This document shows positions 47,181-57,100 of a stretch of DNA of 64,000 nt, piece after piece. The position numbers and the translations under genes are program-made. The notes under the pieces are model-generated. The model saw only the letters and a program-made list of their open reading frames with translations, was not told the DNA's origin and did no database searches. The stretch is taken from NCBI GenBank assembly GCA_020284085.1, contig JACEVL010000521.1, positions 940,187 through 1,004,186 on the forward strand. The letters run 5' to 3'. Within the stretch, counting starts at the first letter, position 1; the number at the start of each line of letters is the position of its first letter. Source of the DNA: Aporrectodea caliginosa. Its lineage: Eukaryota; Annelida; Clitellata; Crassiclitellata; Lumbricidae.

Positions 47181-47630
47181 AATCACAGGGCTGTTGACGT
47201 CGATCTTACCTTGTCATCTAATTTCGCAGCTATGTTGAAGAGGGTGAAGTATTCCACCATGTCGGAAATGGGACTCAACCCTCGATCGTATACATGTCTG
47301 TGTAACAACTAGCGTCCATGCCTTTGTAGCGGTCGCCATGGAAACTGGTGACGCTTGGAACAGCGAAGGACTGCAGTTCACATTAGAGTCGGGAAGTGGG
47401 AAATGGGACTCAACCCTCGATCCACTCGTCAGTCATCGTATACATGTCTGTGTAACAACTAAAGTTCTGCGCTCTGCTAAGTGCTGTCAGATGACGTCGT
47501 TTTGCATACTGTGCACCCGACGCCTCTACAACCAGTCCATGGAGCCATCTAGCGTCGACTTCTTTCGGCATTGGTCACACAAATACGGTTCACAGAGTGA
47601 GCAGAGACGAGCACCTCAGAATGAAGTGCT
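47181..47630 (+). other. Unique-looking stretch with a direct repeat
   Basis: GGAAATGGGACTCAACCCTC and GTATACATGTCTGTGTAACA occur at 47264-47311 and again at 47399-47461; the first copy lacks 14 bases between them. The 212-codon open frame 47338-47976 begins here but crosses into two transposon ends, and I do not accept it as a gene. GAGCACCTC / GAAGTGCTC near 47610-47632 can form a hairpin. Confidence 0.5.
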
Positions 47631-47963
47631 CGTGACGATAGCGTCTACCAATGGGGGTTTGGAGACCGATCTCCATCGAACTTCAAAAGTGGGGGGTTTG
47701 GCCGATTTTGGCCGAAAGTGGGGGGTTTCATTTTTCATGTTACCTCTTTTCTCCTGTATGATTTTAATAATAGTAACCTACATTAAACCATTATCATGGG
47801 ATCGAAATTCTCTTATGTTTCCATTACAGTACCAAACGGCTTGTACAACAGAACACTTACTGCACAGTCTGCACTGCCATGGGGGGGGGGGTTGGAGACC
47901 CCGTTATATCAAGGCATGGACCCCTGGGTATACCAGGCGTCCGTGTATCAAGGCAGCTCTAGC

Positions 47964-50217
47964 CATAGACTTCTAAATACATTAGCATCTGGACGGACAG
48001 GGTACAGCGGCTAATGATCTTTGCCCGACGAATTGAGGCCGGCCTGGCCGGGCACACAGGCTAGCTGGTGACCCGCTAAGACTACATACAAAGTTTACCC
48101 TGTGTGCCTGCAAGGCAGTATATTATAGTCTACTCCATGCACGTACACTGGTCGGTTGGAGTTCGAAGCCCTCTATTCATTTTCGGGTCTGTATCAGCCA
48201 ATGGCTTCTGCGATGTTAGGATGCAGACGATCTTAGATTACCTTTTTCGACAAATTTGGATTATCCGAGTACTTCATTCAGCAGATTTGACATTTTACGA
48301 GTTGATTGTCTGCAGTTTCGGGTGGATTTATTCATTATTCTGTTTGTCCGGATTATCGTCATGACAGCCTATGTTACTTAACTGTTGTTTACTACTGTGC
48401 ACGAAAGCAAAATGGTGAATAAGTGTCCAGCATTCGGCTGTAGGAGTGGGTATCAAGGTTGCTCAGGTGCTGGAGACGATGGAGAAAAATAACATTTAAT
48501 TCTTTTCCAATTCGTAATCCTGAATTATGCGAAAATGGAATCGAGCTAATCCTCGCAAAGACTTTATTCCGACTAAACATTCAAGACTCTGTTCACTAAT
48601 GACTTCATGCAGGAGTGGCACTACACAAATGTTGCCAGACAGAAGAAGAATGCTGCAGTGTCTGATAAACCCCAAAAAAGGTTTCTTAAGGATGATGCTG
48701 TTCCTTCTGTCTTCTTCAATGCACCCACTTATCTCTCGAAAACACCAGCTGCTCCAAGGGCAACATTTAGAGCTACATCATCAATCAGATTTCAAGAAGA
48801 AGTTAAGAGACTAGAAAGTCTTGAACAGTCCTTTCTGGAGAATGATGACATTTCTAGCCTCACATTAGCAGAAGTTGAGGAGCGACTGAGAGGTGAGACA
48901 ACTTTGCCTGAAGGCTTTAGGACTTGTATTGTTCAGCAGTCTGCTAATATATCTTATTGGAATAACAGATGATGTACCTCATATTACTGGCTGCATTACT
49001 GTTAATGCTGACTTAACAGTAAGTCTTACAGTGGACAACAAAGTTGTTCCATCATCACAGTATGTTTCTTTGGTCAAGAGTTCAATTCATTCCTTGTCAC
49101 AATTGGTTAATCTAATAGCTCGTGTCAAGTCATGGATTGAAAGTCCGAATACCAGGTTCATTGATTTTATCCTGAGAATGGCAGTACAGCTGCTGAAAAC
49201 CTCTATCGATAGATTTAGCGATGACAGTGATGAGCAAAGGAAGATTAGTTTCATTATTGAACAGGTGAAGTTACTTTCTTTGAGTAAATTTAGTCGATTA
49301 TATTCACCTATGCTTGTAATTATGTCGTATATGATCTATGCTGCTAGTCCAGCTGCCTATGCAGCTCTGCAAGAGCAAAATGTTGTTTGTCTGCCTTCAA
49401 CGACCACTCTCAAGAAAGTTACTCGACGTTTGAATTCTGGGACTGGACTGGACAATAGTTCATACTTGAAAATGAGAATATCGAAACTAAATCAATGTGA
49501 GAGGACAGTCATTCTCATAATTGATGAGATTTACATTGCAAAGCGAGTTGAATATAAAAGTGGTGAAATGCAGGGACTGACTCCTGAAGGAACAGTAGCA
49601 TCAACACTGCTTTGTTTCATGGTCAGATCACTAGCTTCCAAATACAAGTATCTAGTAGTCATGTATCCTATGGCAAAACTAACTGCTTCCAAACAATACG
49701 AATGCTACTTGGAAGTGGCAGCATTACTGAGAAGTGTGTCATTTAATGTCGTTGCCATCTCTGTGAACAATGCCAAAGCAAACCAAGAATCTCGGCAGCC
49801 AGCAAAGCGTCGAAAGATTACCAAACTGTCTAGTTCTTCGAATCACTGAACTAATAGGAGGCATAAGCATACTAACTGCTACATAAATATGAATGAACGT
49901 GGACTTTTTGTGCAGTTAGGAACATGTAATTATGGTCTGTATATAGGTGCGGAGATAGATGTGTACATATGTAGTAATTAATTTCCTTATATATATTATT
50001 ATTATTCTTTTTTATTAGCTATCATACTAGAGAAACTTGCATAGTCGTTCCAAAGTTTAAATAAGTCGTTTGTAAATTTATATCTATTGTCTGAATATGG
50101 GAAATCAATACAAATCCAGCATGGTAATTCTGAAGCACTGCTGAAATGACTGGCCTTAACTCGTCTAGACCATTATCACCCTGTCCGTCCAGATGCTAAT
50201 GTATTTAGAAGTCTATG
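47964..50217 (+). mobile_element. P-superfamily (THAP) transposon, 2254 bp, 40 bp perfect TIRs
   Basis: Positions 47964-48003 (starting CATAGACTTCTAAATACA) and 50178-50217 are exact inverse complements over 40 bp. CTCTAGC flanks both ends (47957-47963, 50218-50224), a 7 bp duplication; P elements make 7-8 bp duplications and start with CA. The interior encodes a P/THAP9-type transposase in + orientation. Perfect terminal repeats beside a frameshifted, shortened gene indicate a non-autonomous copy moved recently by a related transposase. Confidence 0.95.
48412..49849 (+). pseudogene. THAP-type P-element transposase, frameshifted and truncated
   Basis: The protein starts at ATG 48412 with MVNKCPAFGCRSGYQGC, the N-terminus of a THAP zinc finger (Cys pair C5, C10). 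Frame changes near 48488 and 48530 are needed to reach FPIRNPELC and RANPRKDFIPTKHSRLCSL; a further break lies just after CSL, where the second Cys-x-x-His should be. Frame 48607-48960 supplies KDDAVPSVFF (the AVPS box closing the THAP domain) and a linker. After a break near 48960 the frame to 49849 holds the catalytic region: LIIDEIYIAKRVEYKSGEM (Asp at about 49523), LLCFMVRSLASKYK, and VVAISVNNAKANQ. It ends about 20 codons later, missing the C-terminal half of a normal 750-900 residue enzyme. Four disruptions make it inactive. Confidence 0.9.
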
Positions 50218-50624
50218 CTCTAGCCTACCCTAACGAGTCTACGACCAACGGGGCAACGGCTTACGCGATATACCGGCCAAACATCTGGGGAGGGGTGAAG
50301 ACCCTGAGGTCGCTTCGCTAATGACACGGTGGCCCAGACTGGCAGAGTTCTCCGCTGCAAACCTGCAATCTGCACCATGTGTGTCATCGCTTAGACAGTG
50401 CTCCGGCTTAGCTTCCGAAATGGCCCATCTCTATCCTCTCTCTGACCTGTCCAGTCAGTGTGTGGCGGACATTTCAAATGAATATAATGCATAGGAGTAA
50501 TAATATTATAGCCTACGTTGGACTCGCGAATATATGAACGCTTTCAAGTTGATTCATTTAGCCTACTTTATTTCTTCTGACTTCTGAGTGAGTATTTGTT
50601 ATGAAATGATACACAGAGATATAC

Positions 50625-50868
50625 AGGGACGCGGTGGTGTAGCGGTATGTTCTTTGCCTTGTAACCGGAAGGTCGCAAATTTGAATCTAGGCTACCTCAA
50701 GCAAGTTGAAGCCACTCTGTAGCGACCCTGGACAAGTTGCTCACCCCTAATCGTCTGTGAGGAAGCAGGAAGGCAATGGGAAACCACCTCAATCATATAA
50801 TCCCCCGGGTGGCATAAAAAACCGATGATTCTGGCTTCGGGTAGAGAACTCATCATCATCATCATCCA
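50625..50868 (+). mobile_element. tRNA-derived SINE with (CATCAT)n tail
   Basis: Head GGTGGTGTAGCGGTATGTTC (A-box region) and AAATTTGAATCTAGG (degenerate B box), with a tRNA-like anticodon arm CCTTGTAACCGGAAGG. The body contains GTAGCGACCCTGGACAAGTT, shared with SINE-B and SINE-D, and GGAAGGCAATGGGAAACCAC. The tail is CATCATCATCATCAT. It lies just outside the P element. Confidence 0.85.
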
Positions 50869-51797
50869 TTCCTATAGCAGTATAGCTACATTGCAAATTA
50901 TAGCTAATAACAGATTTATCGATTGTGCGCAAATCAGTGTATAGCCAGATTAAAGACTTTAAACACTTAAAGTCATTCTAAGTATAGCAGCCAGATTGAC
51001 TCCAGATTTCAACCAGGTATATAGATAAACCCCATAAGAGATCCTTAAATACACTTAATGTAGAAAAGTTATATCTAAATTTGTTATTTCGCCAGCAGGA
51101 GGCCAAACGAAAATGTTTTTACTGTCATGTCTTAAATTCTAAAACAGTTTTAGTCGATTGACTTAAAACTTGACCTAGATAAGGTCATAAGGAGTGAAGG
51201 GTTCCAAATAACATGGTATCAACAGACGTAAAATTCATCCCAATGATTATTTTATATCTTTTTTTTCCAGACCCAGCCCATGTTGTGTCAGGGTTAGAAG
51301 GATAATTTCTTCCTGACTTTCTTCACAAAGAAAAAAGTCCAGGAAAAGGGATATAAAATTGCGTTTGTTGGTATTCATTATTACTGGCCGTTAACACTTT
51401 CACATTAATTTTTCTGTTACCGTCTTTAAATAGCTTTAGGCAAGAGTACAATGGGTTGCATTGATTTTGTGATGGACTATAGCCTATAGTGAAATGATGA
51501 GAAGATGACACATGACAATAACAGTAGCAGACTAACAACCTGCACATTTACATTCAACAATTTACTGTTCAACTAATGACATCTTGTTGTCCTTTGTAAT
51601 TTTGCGATAAATCATAAATGTACATGTAGTCTCTCGACTTCGTTGGACTGCTGGAGACCCGTTAATGGTAAATACATTCAGTTACCGCATCCATTAATTC
51701 ACTAATCTGTATCTCTCTCTCTCTCAATACGCCGAAACAGTGCTTTTCTAGGAAAAAAGGTTCCAGAACTCGACAAATTCAGAACAATTATAGGGTC

Positions 51798-51870
<73 letters not shown>

Positions 51871-52108
51871 ACTGAAAGCATTGAAATTAAAATTAAAGTA
51901 TCTAAATAATCAAAAATAATTTTTACTAAAATTTTTAATTAACTAATTTTTAATATCTGAAAAAAGGTCCCGAATGCTGCTCCGACCGTTCCGGTCGAAA
52001 AAAAGCACTCCACCAAAATGTGTATTTCAGAGGTCAAATTTTGGGGGCCCAGTTGGGGGGTTGGTTCTCCAATGACTACTGGGGGGGTTAGACGCCACTG
52101 CGTGACGC

Positions 52109-52350
52109 TAGCACATTACAATGAGAATGATGATTTCTGACTCTTGCATATTGCGGAAGTGCTACTCCTGTCGTTGAAGTAAAGGGTAGAGTGTGTACAC
52201 CCCCTTTTGAAGCGTTGAACAACATATAATTATCCCTGGCAATGTTCAACTTTTAGCTTATTCTTTGATTGTGCGCTAGCGGTGCCAGTCCGATGCCCTG
52301 GATAAAGAATGAGGGCGACGAAAACGAACCTAATATCCATAAGATGTTGG
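52109..52350 (-). repeat. Background repeat block
   Basis: No gene. GCATATTGCGGAAGTGCTAC (52147) matches 44193; a minus A-element lies at 52280-52330. Confidence 0.7.
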
Positions 52351-53333
52351 TTAACCCTCGGGCTACCAAGGGGGGTGGGGTGGTTGCCACCCCTCCCCTA
52401 GGTTTTTTTCATCTCAAACTTTTTCCGTATGGAATAAAAATGTGACCTTTAGGTAGCTGTAGGTGGTTCATTTACACACGTTTTGAGGTAAAATGTGATA
52501 TGATATCTCACACCGTTCAAAAGTTATACCCAATATACCTGAGGTACCAGGGGGTGGATACCACCCCCCTAGATTTTCCACTATATCTTATCCGTCATTT
52601 AATATTAAGAGACACAAATTATACCATTCTATAGAGGGAATGTGGGGCTACATTTCTATGGTCACTGAGTTGACCTGAGACAACCGGAAGTGCTCAAAAT
52701 AAATAATAATACGCGTAGTATGCGTGAAAAATGGCTGAATGGAAGCACTTCCCCTTAGTTTTTTTGTCTGTAGCGTATTCACTTGTCTTCCTGGAAGAGA
52801 AACAAAGATACCATTCTTTAGAGGGAATGAAGGGCTTCATTTGCTCTACCTACATCTTTGTCTTTTGAATACATACCGGAAGTGATCAAAATAAATAATA
52901 ATACGCGTAATCTGTGTCAAAATGGCTGAATACAGCATTACAACGTAAACCGATATATATGTATGGATATATATGTATGGATGTACATTTATACTATATA
53001 AACATGTGTAGGGATGATTGTGTGTATCTTTTATACATAGATTAGTTTCAAAACACACATAATCTTATATTTGTTTATCCAAAAAGTACAAAATGTACGC
53101 AATAATATACAATATTGCTAATTAATGGGTTCCGTTGTTAAAAGTGATGTAATTTCGAGGTGCATTCACATAATGTACAACTAAATATACCATTCTGTGC
53201 AGAAATGAATGCTGAATCCATTGCTATATTACAAGTTATGATATGTGAAACCAAACACGAAATCCAGGGGGGGGTTGTAACCACCCCTTGGTAGTCCGTG
53301 TTACAAAAAAAAACTTGGTAGCCCTAGGGTTAA
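52351..53333. mobile_element. piggyBac-type non-autonomous element
   Basis: TTAA at both ends (52351-52354, 53330-53333). Termini are CCCTCGGGCTACCAAG and, inverted, CCCTAGGGCTACCAAG, 15 of 16 identical. A palindromic unit resembling GGGGTGG-x-x-x-CCACCCC occurs just inside the left end, at 52547-52575 and just inside the right end. A segment of about 130 bp (52612-52742) is repeated at 52800-52935, each ending in AAATGGCTGAAT, so the likely transposase start codon region is duplicated, but no transposase follows. It is inserted at the GTTAA of an A-element or module. Confidence 0.9.
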
Positions 53334-54540
53334 ACCCCGGACCAAACTCTGATTAGGAATAATTATAATCTATAAATTCCAGTAATTAAAATTTATTTAC
53401 TGAAATTAATTATGGATGAGCTGACCTCTCTATCGTCAGGGTGACGCCGATTAATTTGTGAGAGTTACTTTATACTTAAATTTATCTCTGGCCTACGCAA
53501 CTGTTACGGAGACTAATATATATAGAAACTAAGCATACTTAGCAAAGACTAGAACAGAAATACAAAAATACAAAAACTCCTTCCCAAACAGTAACGATGA
53601 ATTGTTTCCCAGTTGAAGCGTTACATGTCTTAAAGTTTTGTTTTGCCGTTGTACGATGGACTCTATGGACATTTAGTTAAGCACTTAATTTACAAATGAA
53701 AAAGAAAACGCTGCGCCACTACCTAATCAACGACCGTAATTAACTTACAATGTCAGTATGTATTATCTTCATTTATTTAGTAAAGATATTAATTCACTAC
53801 AGTGGGAAGCAACACGTTAATTAAGCTACTCGTGACCATTCAACTAAGCCTTGGATTAAAATGCTGTTAAATTTCATGCTGACTGACTTTGTTTTTTTAA
53901 ATGGAACTCTCATCTAGGTGACCTTAGTTTAGTTGTATCTAGATCCCTTCATGATCTCCAATTGTGTTGCTTCTAATCAGAGCCTGGAATATTCTATATT
54001 CTGTATCTGCTTTAAAGGTAGCAATAAAACTCTTTCATTAATTGATTGGTTGAAATTGTGAGAATAAAACTGTAACGACGAACTGCATTGATTTAATTCC
54101 CATCCACTCTTATTATGCTCTTCTGTCGTTAAAGTGTTCAGTTTGCGATTTTTCAATTCACGACTGAAGACTGAACGCTGCAAGCTGTCCTATCCTGACT
54201 CTCTCCCTGCGCCTCCACACGACCACCGTCATCACCTATTGCCACCTTAGCATCGTGCTGTCTCATCGGCTTGACCTCCCCGAATTCTGACCTGACATCG
54301 AAATGGAGAAAACAGCATGACTATTGTGGAATTGATTTGATAATTTATAGCGCCGGTGCATGAACTGGTCAAGCCTGGAAGCGCTTATCATTATTTGTAA
54401 TAACTCAGCATCGTTAACTAACCAAGCGATGCTTAGGGAAACTTATATAAATGTGAAAACTATTCAAAAACTGTTTCCTATCGAAGTCAAGGGCCATTAA
54501 TGAAATCGGATGCCGTTAAACCCTAAATATTATTAAGAAT
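53334..54540. other. Stretch with little recognisable content
   Basis: No gene, SINE or LINE is recognised from 53340 to 54330. ATTCAACTAAGCCTTGGATT (53838) echoes 26277. From 54340 the fabric resumes (GTTTCCTATCGAAGTCAAGG at 54473, as at 44758). Confidence 0.5.
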
Positions 54541-54935
54541 GTTAAGTAAGTAAGTAAGAATGTTCTTTATTGAACGCAAGCAAACGCTCAGCGCTTTACA
54601 TACAAAGTCAGAAATAATTTATGTATAAAGAAAACGAGTATTAGAAGAAAATTAGGTCAACTAGAAAACATATGTCTAACTGTACAACATCCTAGCTAAG
54701 AAGCCACGCCTGGTAAGGGAATCAAATCTAGGGAGAACACGGTTATGTGAGCGTGGGCGCAGGTCATGACCAGTGCAATTGACAGAGGGGAGAAGGTCGT
54801 GGAGGGTGTGGCTAGTATTTGTTAAGATGTTTCTAAAGAGGTCTATATCAGCTTTTTGCAAAGCTCCTCAAAGGTGGGGAAAGATTTAGGTAGGAAACCA
54901 AGGCGTACCAACTTGCGGACCAGATTGTTAATCTG
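54541..54935 (-). pseudogene. LINE C-terminal fragment, minus strand, (ACTT)n tail
   Basis: The minus frame 54861-54676 reads MQKADIDLFRNILTN, DLLPSVNCTGHDLRPRSHNR and ends RRGFLARMLYS. Upstream, in another frame, LVRKLVRLGFLPKSFPTFEE and LCKK join it after a one-base deletion in the run of A near 54860. It aligns with residues 95-171 of the fragment at 27609-28122. Tail: CGCTTTACATACAAAG in + orientation beside GTAAGTAAGTAAGAATGTTC at 54545. Confidence 0.85.
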
Positions 54936-56227
54936 CTACAACACCTTTAAAACGTTGTCCTATGGCTCTATAAATAAGCAACTTTCTCCTTTCGTTTAAT
55001 CGGTCTCCTTACCGTCGGTCTGTCTGTTTCCTAAGATACTGCTGTTACGGTTGGTGTATGCTTCTGTTAGTGTATTTGCCAACAGCAATTTTTCTTAACG
55101 ACGTGAATGCAATTGATGCCACACGATTAAGAATTGCAAAATAATGATGACATAATTATTATAATAAGCCTCTCATGCCTCAGCCATCGTCTTTTGTATT
55201 CCATATTGGTTACTGAAGCACCTATATTATGACAACTTCTTTTTCTCTGTTGAATCTTTAATATGCTTTATTAAATAATTTATAAGAATCTCATGCTAGT
55301 AAATGGCATTGATTATACATTGGTCACTGAGTATCTATGGTACTACCCTTCAACTGTTGGTTCATAAATATTCTATATGTTTTTTTTAAATGTATTTCAG
55401 GAACTATTAACTCGCATGACACTACAGTACTTCTTATCGATAAGGGAACTATAGTTATATAGTTTATAAGATATCGCTGAACTCTGGTTCCTGCAGATGA
55501 TAATAAATCAGCTTTTAAGTAAGTTGATTGTTATAAAGTTTATTATGCCACAAGAAACAGTGTTAAATGTTCAAAATCATTTCTGCCGCCGTGAACGGCC
55601 TTTGCGACCGTAAAATGTCGTTAATCCAGTGTTTCCCAAACATGGTGCACCAAGGTTGAGGTCTGTACTGCCGCGGTTGGATGGCAGAATATGTGGAAAA
55701 TATGAAAAAACTACTGATTGTCAATAGTAGCCTAGGCCTATGACTATTTTGCATAACTAGGACTGTGTAGAAATAGTCAAAACACTGCGATTGAATGCAA
55801 GAAACGTTGATCGTCATAAAAATACAGAACTGAGTGCCTTTACACAATGATACCTCTCTTGGAAAAGGTCGGAAACTACTGCATTAAACTGTGGATCCTG
55901 TTTCATTCCGAGAATTTATATAGCGCCTCTTCAAGAGGCCTACTGATGACATTAAAAGAGTTGGATTATGCCAAAGAAACGGTGAGAGCTGTTCACACTA
56001 ATTTCTGCCGATATCAACGGCCTTTGTTGCCATACAGTGTTTTTCGTTTAACTTTTCGATCCATCCAACAAATTGTTTTGGGCGCTCTCTTTAGACACCT
56101 TTTAAACGCTTTTTCCAAAGCTATATAGGTTTGAGACGCGGTTGGTGATTTTTAAATCGATCTCTTAATACACCAATAAACCACTGTTTACTGATGCTAT
56201 AAAGGAATGGGTCACGATAACATCGTC
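54936..56227. repeat. Background repeat block with a CAGTGTTT module
   Basis: No gene seen. ACAACACCTTTAAAACGTTG hairpin-like module (54940). 55627-55830 starts CAGTGTTTCCCAAAC and matches the inverted pair at 24651-25075. A GACTATTTT / AGAAATAGTC stem lies within 55739-55785. 55900-55950 has a GCGCCTCTTCAAGAGGCCTA palindrome. Confidence 0.6.
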
Positions 56228-56425
56228 CAGAGCTGTAATGTGCCAAAACTAATCTTTGTCGGCGGAAACGGCCTATGTTGTCATAAGCTGCCGTTAAACT
56301 GAGAACTCACTCACACATCGTCCATTAACTCGCCACTGTTCGCTTTCTGACAGTGCCAGTCCCAAGCCTGGATAAAGGAGGAGGGCGACGCTAATGGTCT
56401 TTGTTACCACACAGCTAATCGTTAA
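56228..56425 (+). repeat. Composite G-module plus A-element unit
   Basis: The clearest copy: GTGCCAAAACTAATCTTTGT, GTTGTCATAAGCTGCCGTTA, then CGCCACTGTTCGCTTTCTGA, AAGCCTGGATAAAGGAGGAG, GGTCTTTGTTACCACACAGC and TAATCGTTAAACAG. Compare 6378-6572. Confidence 0.8.
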
Positions 56426-56867
56426 ACAGAAAACCACCACCACATCGTCCGTCCTTCGGTTTCTTCGCCCTTGGGCACTCGCTTATACCGCGAGGACTCG
56501 GTCGTCCACCACGCACTCTGTGTACAACAGGGGGACCTCGTGAATGTTTCGTGGTGGGCATTTGAGTAGCAGAGGCTCTGTTAGACGTTTGCTACCCCAT
56601 TTTCCACCCCCCAGTCCGGTCATTAAAGGTTACAAAACATTTTGAGCAAATAGTTTCTCGATGGGTTTCGCCTCTTTTATACGTTTACGTCTATGTTATA
56701 AGGGAAAACGTTTACAAAAAATATAACATGCGGAACTTTGAGAAAAATGGTTCAGATCCAAGATGGCCGCCGACAAACTAAACGAAACTGGGAAAATATC
56801 ATAATATGGAGCCAGTCAATCTAAAAGCTTTTATGACGAGTCTTCTTCACACTTCACAAGTCTTCTT
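56426..56867. other. Stretch without recognised repeats
   Basis: Higher G+C than its surroundings in places (56440-56600). I see no gene or module. CCAAGATGGCCGCCG (56758) resembles a YY1-type site, but a single match is not evidence of a promoter. Confidence 0.4.
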
Positions 56868-57100
56868 CCGGTGGCGCGTTGGATAACATCTGGCGAAGAG
56901 TGCGAGAGGTACCGAGTTCGAGCCCCGTTAGGGCGGATTTGCTTTGTAGGCTGTTATTACCGCCGTTTATTACAGGCTGTCTGTTCTGTTAGTAGTTAAC
57001 TAGTTAAGATTGTTTCAATTGCATAACATGTAAATGTACAGCGCAGTGCGTTTGTCAGGCGCTTGATTAAAGAAAAGATTATTATTATTATTATTATTAT
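56868..57100 (+). mobile_element. S1 SINE, full length
   Basis: GGTGGCGCGTTGGATAACAT, CCGAGTTCGAGCCCC (B box), GGCTGTCTGTTCTGTTAGTA, GTACAGCGCAGTGCGTTTGT and a (ATT)n tail of about eight units. Confidence 0.92.

Larger units (their letters stand above)
47639..52100. mobile_element. Candidate large insertion containing the P element
   Basis: To the right, the last bases before the fabric resumes are GGGTTAGACGCCACTG, whose complement CAGTGGCGTCTAACCCC looks like a hAT-type end. On the left, TAGCGTCTACCAATGGGGG begins at 47639. CGTGACGA (47631-47638) and CGTGACGC (52101-52108) match at 7 of 8. Between these points no fabric module occurs over 4.4 kb. I infer one older element, later hit by the P element (47964-50217) and a SINE (50625-50868); the left end is eroded, so this is tentative. 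The rest (50225-50620, 50870-52000) shows no recognisable gene; (AT)n runs 51801-51866. Confidence 0.4.

Noticed and set aside
47338..47976. 212-codon open frame
   Set aside because: It runs from a direct repeat through a proposed transposon boundary at 47639 and into the terminal repeat of the P element at 47964; no domain is recognisable.
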